DNA of 64,000 nt from Aquimarina spongiae (lineage in GTDB: Bacteria; Bacteroidota; Bacteroidia; Flavobacteriales; Flavobacteriaceae), in contig NZ_FQYP01000014.1 of NCBI RefSeq assembly GCF_900141785.1, positions 23,948-87,947 of the forward strand, written 5' to 3'. How positions within the stretch are numbered: the stretch's first letter is position 1; every line of letters starts with the position of its first letter. The notes beneath the pieces are model-generated. The model had not been told where the DNA came from. It saw nothing but the letters and a program-made list of their open reading frames with translations, and made no database searches. Positions 45,927 to 55,596 of this stretch are shown here, in pieces. A program made the translations under genes and the position numbers.

Positions 45927-45959
45927 AACAGCCACTGGATCGTGGCTGTTTGTTTTTTT
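45927..45959. terminator. Strong hairpin terminator, active on either strand
   Basis: AACAGCCAC (45927-45935) pairs perfectly with GTGGCTGTT (45942-45950), loop of six. On the plus strand it is followed by TG and seven Ts. On the minus strand it is followed by three further Ts after the arm and lies about 87 bases after the RHS stop at 46037. It most simply ends the RHS operon. Confidence 0.7.
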
Positions 45960-46001
45960 CTTATAAATTAAGGAAACTAACTTTAATGCTTGTAACTGCT
46001 T

Positions 46002-46022
46002 GGATTACAAATTTGTGCTATC
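46002..46022 (-). repeat. REP-like element, copy A
   Basis: Minus-strand GATAGCACAAATTTG followed by TAATCC. These 21 bases are identical to 58655-58675. The core ACAAATTTGT is a perfect palindrome, and the neighbouring bases down to 45989 (AAGCAGTTACAAG) can form a second stem with TTGTAAT. It lies 15 bases after the RHS stop. Confidence 0.55.
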
Positions 46023-46036
46023 GGGTTTACTAGTAC

Positions 46037-49000
46037 TTATTCTTTTTGCATTAAGTTATCTTCATTAGAGTTCCAACCATTTATAATAACATCAAAAATT
46101 TTATTGGCAACATTACTAAACATATTACTTAATTCATCAATATTCGTTGAAATAGAGGCAGAAACAGGACCAAATGAAGCTCCAAAACCTAATTTATTCC
46201 CTTTTAAAGTACCAGAAAAAGTATCATCAGAAACCCCATAAGAACCTGTAAACTTTCCATTTTTCTCCTCATTAGAACTAATTAATGCACCACTCTCAGC
46301 GACTGAGAATCCATCCCTAACTGTCGCTTTGACATCTACAGCTAGGAGAGAAGCCTCTTGCTCTAAACCTGATTCCGTAAATGTTTCATTTATCTGACCT
46401 ACAGAAACTGCAGTTTTTGATTGACCAATTCCTTTTAAACCAAAACCTACTTCTGCATTTAGAATATTACCTTTTACACTTATTTTGTGGTCCGTAGAAT
46501 TTGTAATGCTTACTTTCAAAATAGAAGCATCTATAGAAGCTTTAGTATTTCCTGCTGAAGCTTTTACATTTATTGCAGGTCCTATTTTTCTAGAATAAGT
46601 AACGGAGCCACCGAATACATCTCCTTGTTTTTTGTAATTAGGTTTAATAAACTGGGATCTTTTAATTTGCTCCTTATTTATAACATCGGGAATCGTTGTG
46701 GAAACTCCTTCTAACCCTTCCAATTCAATTTTCCAAACAGGATTATTATGAGCAAACTGATAATTAGTTATAGACATATAATCTTCACTAATTGGATCAA
46801 CTCCAAAGAATCTTCCGATTTCTGGTATATAATTTCTATACCTAAAAGTTAGCCAATTCAAACCAAGTTCTTCATTCATTTCCTGACCCAAATAAGTTTG
46901 ATAATTATTTTTAACCCCGTTTTGAATATTGTTATAACCTCGGTGTTCCAGACCAAAAGGATATACATTTCTTTCCTGAAGTATTTCAGTGCTTGACTCT
47001 ATTAAACCGTTATCATTAAAATCACTATAAGTCAGACGTATTGTACCCAAATGATCAAGGAAAGAATATACATAATTAAAATCTCCGTTATCATCAGGTT
47101 CTACATAACCTTCTACATGGCTAAACTGTCTTAGATTTCCATTTTCATAAATGTACTTACCCGCATACTCTGTGATAATTCTACCACTATCTTTGGTAAC
47201 AATTTTCTTCTGCTTTGCTCCAGTGGCATCATAAATATAACGAACGTATTGGTGTCCTGCATTTACATTGACCCTAGTGGGTAAGTTAAGATAATTATAT
47301 ACAATACCACTAACATTTTTGTTGTGATCAACTAATAGATTGCCATTAATATCATAACTATAGTCATCATTAGTATTCGTTCCGTCTTTAAATCCAAAAT
47401 TTTTATTAGCAGTATCAGTAACCTTAAGGAGCTTGTTTCCGTTGTCATAACTGTAGGATAAGTTGTCCATATCGCCAAAAGAAGTAGCATTAGCGTTAAG
47501 ATGCCCTTTTCGGTTTAGCGTTAAAATATTACCCATCTTATCATAGGTAATGTTGGACACATCAAAGTTATCACTATCACTATTATTGGCCGTAGTTAAT
47601 CGATTCAATGCATCATAATGATATCCATAGGCTCTTTTGGTATTATCATTGGCTGTTCTCCAAATCGTCTCACTAATGTTTCCATTATATAATGGTTGCG
47701 CATACAAGTTATCTGTAGGGGTATTGTAATTGATTCCAAATGCAAATAAATCATCTCCTAGATTGTTCGGATCATTAATTGCTTTTAACCATCCTCTGAT
47801 GTTGTAGGTGTAGCCTACTGTTTGTAGTCCCGCACTTCGAGTAACCTCAGTGCTCGGTAGGCCACCCACTTTCTTGCTTACCAGTTGCCCTAGTTCATCA
47901 TAGGTATTGTTTACGATTAACTCCGCATCCTGATCATTGATTTTTTGAGTCTGAGTCAATAGTCTACCTACTTGATCATAGGTAAATGCATCTTGGATAA
48001 CAATTGGAGCATTACTGCCTTTGATATGTGTGGTCTTATTTTGCACCACTCGACCTGCAAAATCTAGTTGAGTTTCTTCAATATCTTTGGTATCAAGATG
48101 TTTATTTTGACTAGCAACATAGATAACCCTCCCTTTTTTATCATAACCTGTTAAAGTTGTAATCCAATCATTAGTGTCTAAGACTCTAACCTTACTACCT
48201 GTAGGAAGGGACCTGGTACGATTTGTTAATGCCTCCCCAGACACCGTACCAGGTTTTACCAATCCTTCTGTATCAAAATTGTAATCATCATAATAATTAA
48301 CAGTAAGTATCTCGGCATTTTCAGAATTGGGATAACCCCCATTTGTATAGTTAATGGTTACTCCTTCATTTGTAGTAGTTAATCCTTTTTCTACCCATGC
48401 TATCGCTGGCGTATTATTTACTTCTGCTTGGATGGTATTTCTATCTCTATTGTCATCAATTTTTCCTGTGTATGCTATTCTTCCCATGGTGTCATATTTT
48501 GTGAACAACCACACTCCCTTTGTTTGTAATAGCGCATCTTGTGTTATAATTGGTTGGTCGAGCTTATTATATATGATATATTCCCAGCCTTTACCAGGGA
48601 TTTTCTTTTCAACTAAGCGGTTGCGATAATCGTAACGATATTGATAGCAAAGTTCGGCAAGCTCACTTTGACTTACACCGTTGGCTACAGTTACCTTTGG
48701 GGGTAGTACAAAAGTGAGATTCCCAAAGTCATCATATACATAATAAGTATCGTGTGCCACTCCTTGATTGAAAGTTTGTTTTAACACAACTCGCCCCAAT
48801 TTATCTTTGTATGCTCTAGTAGTGTGATCCAGAGGATAAGGTTGATCTGGACTCCAGTTCTCATCTTTGGTGATGGTTACAAACAATTCGTTGGCAGCAT
48901 AATACCCTTTATCTGCTAATAGTGGCTTTTCAATGTTACCGTTATCAAATGTTATGCGGTAGCGTTTAACCTCATTTAATTGATTAGTTTTCCATTCGTA

Positions 49001-50779
49001 TTTTATAGTATGACTTGTTGCATCCGTATTTTGAGCTTTCCAGGCAACTCCAGGTGCTCCTTGTTCAACAACGCGATTTAAGGGAGAGTACTCAAAAACA
49101 TTTTGAGCATATGCATTCACATCCTGAAGAAGAACATTTTCAAAATCATCAACATATTTATTTTGATAGTAAGCGTTGATATTGTAATTCTTATTTACCT
49201 CTCTATAACTCCCCAAAGGACCAGTTGAAGTAAAAGGTAAAAACTGTTTAGCTTGTCTTCCATAGGAGTCATACTCTATATGGGTAATAATATCTGACGA
49301 CAAAGAAGTTTCGTCCAAAACAGGAACTGCATCAGGATTAACAGTGCCTCCCATTTTTTGAACCACAGGGTTCCAAAAAAACTGTCGTACAGTTGTATCA
49401 GTACTATAATACAAATAACTCCTAAAAGCTGCAGTGGTTGTCGAAGCGCTCCATCGAAACTCTTGTCCATCCATCACTTTATTGCCATAAATATCGTATA
49501 CTCCACTAAACCCTTGATCACCTCCACTGTAACCTTCTGGATGAATAATTCCTTTGAGTTGATACCAGGTGTCTAGTTTTGGTAAGTCTCCATTCCAGAA
49601 ATAGGGATTAGTTTGTGCTACTCCGTTTAAGTCTTCGACGTTATGCGTACCGTGATATGTTTTTCCATTTTGCGAACCTGTACGTTTTACCCATACACTA
49701 TAGCGATACTCTAGTGTTTTATCCACATTAATGTAATCGGTATTCCATCCTCCGTCTGCATTGTTATCCGCATCATTTCCACATTTCCAAAGTATGGTAT
49801 ACAATCCATGTGGATTATCTCCATATTCTCTTTTATTTTCTGAAGTTTGCCCGTTTTGATTGAAAAATGCTGTGCTACCACTACCAGATGTCCAATCCAT
49901 AGTGAGCTCATTAGTAGTATTAAACACATTAATACCCGTAACTTGTTGCTCGGTACCGTCTAATCTTTGGATCATTGGATTCCAGAAGTACTGCCGTACA
50001 TTAATATCGGTACTATAAAACAGGTAACTTCTAAAACTAGAAAGATATTCATCCTCTCTCCATTTAAACTCTTTACCATCCAACACTCTGTTTCCTTCAA
50101 CATCATACACCCCACTAATTCCTAAATCTTCTCCAGTATAGTCATGTGGATGAATCATTCCTACTAGCAAATACCAAGTGTTAAGTTCTGGTAAATCCCC
50201 AACAAAGAAATATGGATTTGTATCCTGTTCTCCATCAAGAGTATTCACATTTTGAGTTCCGTGATATGTATTTCCATTATTTGATCCGGTTCGTTTTACC
50301 CATACGCTGTATTGGTATCCCGACGTATTATCAATGTGAAAGTAATCAGTATTCCATCCACCATCAGCGTCATTAGCAATATCATTTCCACATTGCCACA
50401 GCAAGGATTCTCGACCTGTTGGATCTAGCCCGTGTATTCTTTGATTTTCGGAAGTATCTCCATTTTGATTAAAAAAGGAAGTTCCGCCATCACCAATGGT
50501 CCAATCCATAACAGCGAGGTTTGTCGATCCCCTTGAGGTCAAAGGGCTTGCGCCTACAGCTATTTGCTGCATAGCTCGACCCAAACCATCATAGTAGGTC
50601 ATACTAGTAATCTTTTCTTCTATTGGTGCCGATTCAAATTCTGTTACTGTTGAAAAAGCTTCTTGGGCAGATACATGCATCAGGTAATTCTGATTAGTTG
50701 GTGTGATCTCTTGTCCCCATCCTATGGATATAGTAAGCATAAAAAGCAAGCAGCATTGATATGATTTTACGAAATGCAT
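46037..50779 (-). CDS. RHS repeat-associated core protein with DUF6443 N-terminus
   Basis: 1580 residues. Signal peptide to about residue 23. A DUF6443 domain begins at ~30 (ITSMTYYDGLGRAMQQIAVG) and resumes at ~495 (SDIITHIEYDSYGRQAKQFL); between them lie two copies of a ~190-residue domain. YD/RHS repeats follow to ~1250. The RHS core is at ~1255-1347 (FLDHLGTIRLTYSDFNDNG, YPFGLEHRGYN, YRNYIPEIGRFFGVDP, NNPVWKIELEG). The last ~230 residues vary: glycine- and serine-rich beta-type sequence with no recognised toxin motif. No immunity-type gene follows. It is cotranscribed with the partner gene 36 bases upstream. Such pairs are exported polymorphic toxins or surface shells in Bacteroidota. Confidence 0.9.
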   Translation of the reverse strand: MHFVKSYQCCLLFMLTISIGWGQEITPTNQNYLMHVSAQEAFSTVTEFESAPIEEKITSMTYYDGLGRAMQQIAVGASPLTSRGSTNLAVMDWTIGDGGTSFFNQNGDTSENQRIHGLDPTGRESLLWQCGNDIANDADGGWNTDYFHIDNTSGYQYSVWVKRTGSNNGNTYHGTQNVNTLDGEQDTNPYFFVGDLPELNTWYLLVGMIHPHDYTGEDLGISGVYDVEGNRVLDGKEFKWREDEYLSSFRSYLFYSTDINVRQYFWNPMIQRLDGTEQQVTGINVFNTTNELTMDWTSGSGSTAFFNQNGQTSENKREYGDNPHGLYTILWKCGNDADNNADGGWNTDYINVDKTLEYRYSVWVKRTGSQNGKTYHGTHNVEDLNGVAQTNPYFWNGDLPKLDTWYQLKGIIHPEGYSGGDQGFSGVYDIYGNKVMDGQEFRWSASTTTAAFRSYLYYSTDTTVRQFFWNPVVQKMGGTVNPDAVPVLDETSLSSDIITHIEYDSYGRQAKQFLPFTSTGPLGSYREVNKNYNINAYYQNKYVDDFENVLLQDVNAYAQNVFEYSPLNRVVEQGAPGVAWKAQNTDATSHTIKYEWKTNQLNEVKRYRITFDNGNIEKPLLADKGYYAANELFVTITKDENWSPDQPYPLDHTTRAYKDKLGRVVLKQTFNQGVAHDTYYVYDDFGNLTFVLPPKVTVANGVSQSELAELCYQYRYDYRNRLVEKKIPGKGWEYIIYNKLDQPIITQDALLQTKGVWLFTKYDTMGRIAYTGKIDDNRDRNTIQAEVNNTPAIAWVEKGLTTTNEGVTINYTNGGYPNSENAEILTVNYYDDYNFDTEGLVKPGTVSGEALTNRTRSLPTGSKVRVLDTNDWITTLTGYDKKGRVIYVASQNKHLDTKDIEETQLDFAGRVVQNKTTHIKGSNAPIVIQDAFTYDQVGRLLTQTQKINDQDAELIVNNTYDELGQLVSKKVGGLPSTEVTRSAGLQTVGYTYNIRGWLKAINDPNNLGDDLFAFGINYNTPTDNLYAQPLYNGNISETIWRTANDNTKRAYGYHYDALNRLTTANNSDSDNFDVSNITYDKMGNILTLNRKGHLNANATSFGDMDNLSYSYDNGNKLLKVTDTANKNFGFKDGTNTNDDYSYDINGNLLVDHNKNVSGIVYNYLNLPTRVNVNAGHQYVRYIYDATGAKQKKIVTKDSGRIITEYAGKYIYENGNLRQFSHVEGYVEPDDNGDFNYVYSFLDHLGTIRLTYSDFNDNGLIESSTEILQERNVYPFGLEHRGYNNIQNGVKNNYQTYLGQEMNEELGLNWLTFRYRNYIPEIGRFFGVDPISEDYMSITNYQFAHNNPVWKIELEGLEGVSTTIPDVINKEQIKRSQFIKPNYKKQGDVFGGSVTYSRKIGPAINVKASAGNTKASIDASILKVSITNSTDHKISVKGNILNAEVGFGLKGIGQSKTAVSVGQINETFTESGLEQEASLLAVDVKATVRDGFSVAESGALISSNEEKNGKFTGSYGVSDDTFSGTLKGNKLGFGASFGPVSASISTNIDELSNMFSNVANKIFDVIINGWNSNEDNLMQKE
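49346..49909 (-). repeat. Second copy of the domain duplicated inside the RHS protein
   Basis: Codes for residues 291-478 (LTMDWTSGSGSTAFFNQNGQ, SVWVKRTGSQNGKTYHG, FFWNPVVQKMGG). It is about 60-65% identical by eye to the copy at 49949-50515. The aromatic, glycine-rich beta pattern resembles concanavalin-like or carbohydrate-binding jelly rolls. Confidence 0.75.
49949..50515 (-). repeat. First copy of the domain duplicated inside the RHS protein
   Basis: Codes for residues 89-277 (LAVMDWTIGDGGTSFFNQNG, SVWVKRTGSNNGNTYHG, YFWNPMIQRLDG). It interrupts the DUF6443 domain between QQIAVGASPL and DIITHIEYD, which are adjacent in ordinary members of the family. Confidence 0.75.
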
Positions 50780-50815
50780 GTGATATTTTTTATGTGTTAT
50801 TGAGAATATGATTAT

Positions 50816-53800
50816 TTATTGTTTGTTGTAATTTGGGTCCAAAGATTGAAGTCTTTCCTCACCCCCTCCAGCTTCCGGAACTGGATCTCCTGGACCATCG
50901 CCATCGCCAATTCCGATACCATTACAGCGAGAAGGGAAAAAATAAAACTCCTTCTTGTAAGTATGTGTGAGTCCAGTCATTAAATCGGTTACCCTACATT
51001 TGATATACTCGGATTGTCTACATTTATCCATATAAATCCTAAACTCTGTCCCACTCCAAGTCCTTCCATCACTACTTGTCCAATAGTATTTATACCTGCC
51101 TGATCCCAGAGTACCTCGTGCACTATATTCCTCATTGTGGTATCCACTATTTACCTGCGAAAAGGTTTTGGTCCAGCTTTGTCCCAATCTGGCACCATTC
51201 ACTGTAATTTTTTTGTACACTTTTATTGTGTGCCCATTGGTATTGTCTGTGATATCACAATACACATATTTATCGGCCCCATAGTGGTTATAGTCCATTT
51301 TTCGAGTAAACGATTTAGACGTAGGACGATAATGTGAATCCTGACCCCATATTTGCCATTGGTAGCTGTAGTTACCAGATCCCCCAGAAATAGAAGCTGT
51401 AAACGTAGCAGTATTATTTACCGTTACAGTTCTGGGGAATTGGATGTCAACACTATACACCATTAGTGACTTAGTAATAGTTTTCTTTTTTCCAGTTACC
51501 TTATCGGTTACTTTAAAACGTACTATGTTCTTACCGGCTTGATGATGTTGGAAATGGAAATAATATGCTAGCCGATCTTTGATTGTAGTAATTCTTCCTT
51601 CAGGAGTTTCGAATTCCCATTGGTATTGGTATTGACCTGAACCCCCAGCGATTAATGCTTTAAAATTCGCTTCCTTAAAAGAGCTCGCAAAATCCGGAAA
51701 TATCTCAAAATTAGTTTGTAATTCTGAGTAGCCATCTGTTGATGAAGAAGCGTTTAGATCAATGTAGTTGTAATAATACTTATCCACTATATGATCTTCG
51801 GCATCACGAATATGAATCAAACGATTAAAATTATCATATTCGTACTGAGCCGTATACCCTCTGGGATCAGTAATGCTAGTTACCCCGACTTGAAGATCAT
51901 AGGTATAGGTAGTAACTTCAGATTGATTGAAATATTCGTGATCACGCAATTGATCAAAAAGGTTCTTCAAGACAACCTCGTCTGCTTTACCATTTTCTTT
52001 GTCCGAGGCATTTTTTATTTCCGAGATGATATTCAAAACCTCAGATGGCATTCCTGTGTATGTAGCATTAGTAACCTTTGCAACTGGATATTGCCCTTTA
52101 TACCCCCAAATAAAAATAGTATGTACTCCTTTGAGTTGAGAAACTTCTATCGGATTGTTATGAGTATCGTATTTATGATAAATCACTCTATCTTCTAATG
52201 GAGTATTTCCTTTTGCGGACTTAATTTTTTCTGGCAACACAATTCCAAATCCCCAATCCTTAAATATTGTTTTTTTGGTAGCAAGTAAATCGTTGTTATT
52301 ATAGACTTCAGCCATCACGATCTCGTTTAATCGGTTAGCGCTATACATGGATTGATACGCTGATTCGGTAAAATCTTCTGGATAATAAAATTTTGTAGTA
52401 TTTAGATCACCATTACTATTAGAAACCTTTTGTTCTTTAAGTAAAAAGCTATTCTCCTGATCATACTCCATCATATTCGTAACAACCACCTCTTGTTCAT
52501 CTAATACTTCTGTTTTTTGAATTTTAACCGTATTTCCTATTTTACCACTGATTAATGTGCGTTTTAGAAATAAAGGGGCGTATTTTTGTGATAGACATTC
52601 ACCTGTTCCATTATAACATTCTATAGGCTGTGCTGCAGGCCGCATTTCTCCTTGTACAGGATCAAGGTATGTAAACCTATATTTACCGGAGCTATCTCTA
52701 TATACATAAACATGTTTTCCAACATTTTTATCTTCTATCTTGATAGCTAATCCTGTAGCCGAATAATAAGGAATATCTTCATAAGTATTTTCGGTTTCTG
52801 ATAATAGTTTATCATTACTATAAATTACACTTCTTTTTTCTTTACCAATCTTATAGTCCGGTATAAAACTATTGAGATAAGGTTTGGTTTGACTTGTAAC
52901 AATGCCAGATTCACCTGTATAGAAATCGTGGCGAATGTATCCGTTACTGGTACTATCATTTGCCGTGTTCATTTCCAACTCATACACTCGACTATATACT
53001 ACGTTGGGTTGATGACTTGAGCTTCCTGATACCCTGTGTAGCGTTGTAATGGTATTTACTCCAACCGGAGAAGAACTCGTTGCTGGAGAAGTAGTAAAAA
53101 AATGTAATTGAGGTTCAAAAATGATTTTAGCAGAAGAATCATCAGACGTTAACGACTGTGTATATCGATACACTTTCCCTCCACTTTTATATCCATTTGT
53201 ATCGTAATCTTCTATCTTTTGGATGCGCACTCCTGCTTTTATTGCAATAGTTTCATTGATAGGAAGAGGTCGTAACTCTCTTCTAAAAATGCGTAAGCTT
53301 GTAGAAGCTCCGCTTTGTGAATTTGCAACTGTGATTTGATAAGTGCCTTTATTCAATTGAATTGTACGTTGCGAACCATTCGCCCCACCACTCCATATAG
53401 GGGTAATTCTGGGTTCGTAAGTGTAGTTATCAATTAATTGATCAAAAGGGATAGGCTTATCATTATAAAAAGGGTGATCTTCTGGCAAGCCAGCAGCAGC
53501 ATGCCCAACAATAAATGCTTCATATTGACCATTAGTTTCGTAATCAACTTGGTATTCTCCATCTTCGGGAATAGTAAAAATCGAATACTTAATTCGTGGA
53601 GGGCCTGTAAATTTATCAATACACCCATGATAACATACATCGCCGTTATCTGGTTCGATACCTCCCGAAACACTTGCTGAACCATAGGTTATATCCTGAT
53701 AAGCATATTCTTGCGCATCCCTAAATGGAATCTTATTTGCTTCGTATGTAAATATTGTATGCCCTCCTGTTGGATAGGTCATTTTATACAGTAAACCTAT

Positions 53801-55240
53801 TTTTGTATTCTCAAAATTGACACTTCGATCGGCTCCTTGATAAGTGTCACCTCCGCGAGTTGTATGTTTTGGATACAAAACCCTGTTGTTCTTACCGTTG
53901 TAATAGCCCATATAGTCCTGAGATAACGAGTTTTTTGCTGGAAGTTTTTCTGGATCTATATACGCAAACGAATAGGTTTCGTAAGTTTCCCCGGTTCTAC
54001 CTTGAATCAAAACTTTATCAAGTTTTAGTCTAATATCACTATGGGGCACAGAAGTTGGATTTTGTTGTGTAGTTCCAAAGTAACTATGCTTCATTACTAT
54101 TTTTTTCAGAAAATCTGAAGGTAAATTATTGATCCCATCTGTTCTATAAATGTGAATTTCACTAAGAGCGCTTGGGGTATTTAATGGAAGATCTAAACGA
54201 TTTTTATGCAAAAAGGAAACCACCATCTTACCGTTATGTTTTATCCCGCTCAAAAATTGCTGATCTAATCGTGTGGTTGGGCGAAATGAAGCACCTATCC
54301 CCGAACTGAAATTACCACCTCCTTCATATAGTTGAAGTTTGTTGGTAACATGACTTACGGGAGCAGCTTCATACGGTTGAGTCCAATATCCACTGTTTAT
54401 ATACCCAAATTCGTAAGTGTCTTTTTTGGTAGGAGAAACTATTTTTCTCAACAACCATGAGGAAACGTACTCCTGTATTATCCCCCCGGTTGACACCGCA
54501 TCATTTCCTTGTCGATATGTTTTTTCCTTAACATCAAATACATATTGGGTACCATTCTCACTAGTTACGACCCATGAGTTGATTGTTCCATTGCCTGGAC
54601 TTTTTTGATAGCTTATTTTGGTTCTTGGATTTTTTAAACCAACAGCGGTCAAATTTTCCAAATCAATAACTACCGTTTCGTCTAAACCCGGTGCTGAAAT
54701 GTTAAAATAGTCCTGAGCGATTTCATATTTGTTTTGATTTGCCTTATCCAAAAAATGAAAATATTCTCGTACGCTTTCTACCGAATTATGAGTATGGCTC
54801 ACATCTCTATATCTCCTAATTTTATCTCGTGTAGAAGTTTCAAAAGGTGTAGCATAATCAGAATTAATATAATCATCGGGCAACCCATTAACAATTCGTG
54901 TAACTCTTCCTCCTGCAATAAGATTCCAATGAAGTCCTACCCAAGATGCTTGCTCTTCTACTTTTATTGCTTGAGCATCATATACCATTTGTATTGGTAA
55001 ATTCAACTCCCTACCTCGATGTTCGTAAACCGGTATAGAAATATTAGGAGTACCGGTGTATAAGCTCACTGGTATATTCCCATATTTTGTAAAAAAAGCA
55101 GCTTCTGGAGCCTCGGCCCCTTTAGCCATTTTTACTAACTCTGATGTATAGTCAATTTGAGTGGGATCACCACTATCATTACCTTGACCAAAAGTTTGAA
55201 CGATAACAAGTAATAGTGTTATCAGAAGATATTTTCTCAT
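50816..55240 (-). CDS. Large RHS-partner envelope protein with Ig-like C-terminal repeats
   Basis: 1474 residues. A signal peptide ends in TFGQ. The N-terminal block (EAAFFTKYGNIPVSLYTGTP, LPIQMVYDAQAIKVEEQ, SWVGLHWNLIAGG) is shared with the partial gene at 1-1804. YD-type repeats run to ~1150 (TYTYDLQVGVTSITDPRGYT, AQYEYDNFNRLI). Three Ig/SprB-like repeats follow (ALIAGGSGQYQYQWEF, ASISGGSGNYSYQWQI, GTLGSGRYKYYWTS), then a glycine/proline/aspartate-rich tail. It lacks the RHS core. Its stop is 36 bases before the RHS gene. The pair is likely exported together, with this protein as surface anchor or shell. A consensus promoter stands 83 bases upstream of the ATG. Confidence 0.88.
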   Translation of the reverse strand: MRKYLLITLLLVIVQTFGQGNDSGDPTQIDYTSELVKMAKGAEAPEAAFFTKYGNIPVSLYTGTPNISIPVYEHRGRELNLPIQMVYDAQAIKVEEQASWVGLHWNLIAGGRVTRIVNGLPDDYINSDYATPFETSTRDKIRRYRDVSHTHNSVESVREYFHFLDKANQNKYEIAQDYFNISAPGLDETVVIDLENLTAVGLKNPRTKISYQKSPGNGTINSWVVTSENGTQYVFDVKEKTYRQGNDAVSTGGIIQEYVSSWLLRKIVSPTKKDTYEFGYINSGYWTQPYEAAPVSHVTNKLQLYEGGGNFSSGIGASFRPTTRLDQQFLSGIKHNGKMVVSFLHKNRLDLPLNTPSALSEIHIYRTDGINNLPSDFLKKIVMKHSYFGTTQQNPTSVPHSDIRLKLDKVLIQGRTGETYETYSFAYIDPEKLPAKNSLSQDYMGYYNGKNNRVLYPKHTTRGGDTYQGADRSVNFENTKIGLLYKMTYPTGGHTIFTYEANKIPFRDAQEYAYQDITYGSASVSGGIEPDNGDVCYHGCIDKFTGPPRIKYSIFTIPEDGEYQVDYETNGQYEAFIVGHAAAGLPEDHPFYNDKPIPFDQLIDNYTYEPRITPIWSGGANGSQRTIQLNKGTYQITVANSQSGASTSLRIFRRELRPLPINETIAIKAGVRIQKIEDYDTNGYKSGGKVYRYTQSLTSDDSSAKIIFEPQLHFFTTSPATSSSPVGVNTITTLHRVSGSSSHQPNVVYSRVYELEMNTANDSTSNGYIRHDFYTGESGIVTSQTKPYLNSFIPDYKIGKEKRSVIYSNDKLLSETENTYEDIPYYSATGLAIKIEDKNVGKHVYVYRDSSGKYRFTYLDPVQGEMRPAAQPIECYNGTGECLSQKYAPLFLKRTLISGKIGNTVKIQKTEVLDEQEVVVTNMMEYDQENSFLLKEQKVSNSNGDLNTTKFYYPEDFTESAYQSMYSANRLNEIVMAEVYNNNDLLATKKTIFKDWGFGIVLPEKIKSAKGNTPLEDRVIYHKYDTHNNPIEVSQLKGVHTIFIWGYKGQYPVAKVTNATYTGMPSEVLNIISEIKNASDKENGKADEVVLKNLFDQLRDHEYFNQSEVTTYTYDLQVGVTSITDPRGYTAQYEYDNFNRLIHIRDAEDHIVDKYYYNYIDLNASSSTDGYSELQTNFEIFPDFASSFKEANFKALIAGGSGQYQYQWEFETPEGRITTIKDRLAYYFHFQHHQAGKNIVRFKVTDKVTGKKKTITKSLMVYSVDIQFPRTVTVNNTATFTASISGGSGNYSYQWQIWGQDSHYRPTSKSFTRKMDYNHYGADKYVYCDITDNTNGHTIKVYKKITVNGARLGQSWTKTFSQVNSGYHNEEYSARGTLGSGRYKYYWTSSDGRTWSGTEFRIYMDKCRQSEYIKCRVTDLMTGLTHTYKKEFYFFPSRCNGIGIGDGDGPGDPVPEAGGGEERLQSLDPNYNKQ

Positions 55241-55596
55241 GAATTGTGATTATTATAATGACGAATTGAATGTTGCCCCGTTTATCGTTGATAAAGAAAG
55301 ATTATCATCCTTTTACTTTGAGCAAATATAGAAGCGTAACAGAATAAAAAGCAATTGAAACAAACCCGCTTTCAGCGAAAACACACCATGTTTTCCTGGA
55401 ATAATTGGTTTTACAATTACCACCATCCTCATTGATTTATAAGTCATTTAGATTTTCTTTATTCTAGGTAACAAATACCTTATTTATGACATAGACTTAT
55501 AGATAGTCTTACCAGGAAGCTAAGAATATATATTCTGCCTGTATCATATTTTTTCTTTTGGCGTTCGGTAGATTTGCAAAACAAAATTTTCTCTAG
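55241..55596. other. Divergent promoter region between RHS operon and AraC regulator
   Basis: 356 bases without a gene. It holds the RHS promoter (55323-55354, minus strand) and a TAGATTTG box (55569-55576, plus strand) 20 bases before the regulator ATG. The AT-rich middle (55400-55550) has room for operators but no clear palindrome was seen. Confidence 0.55.
55323..55354 (-). promoter_or_regulatory. Promoter of the RHS operon
   Basis: Minus strand TTG (55354-55352), 21 bases, TATATTTG (55330-55323). Box and spacing are identical to those before the RHS-type gene at 1-1804. Confidence 0.6.

Larger units (their letters stand above)
45600..46036. other. Structured intergenic region between the TerB-like gene and the RHS operon
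   Basis: 437 bases without a gene. From left to right it holds the TerB-like promoter; a hairpin GGTTTG/CAAACC (45751-45756 with 45761-45766); a 10-base inverted repeat AACCGTTTTT/AAAAACGGTT (45767-45776 with 45814-45823); a 12-base palindrome GATCTTAAGATC near 45898-45909; the strong hairpin at 45927-45950; and a REP-like sequence at 45989-46022. The dense structure could be a small non-coding RNA on the plus strand ending at 45959, or simply the 3' end of the RHS transcript. Confidence 0.45.
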
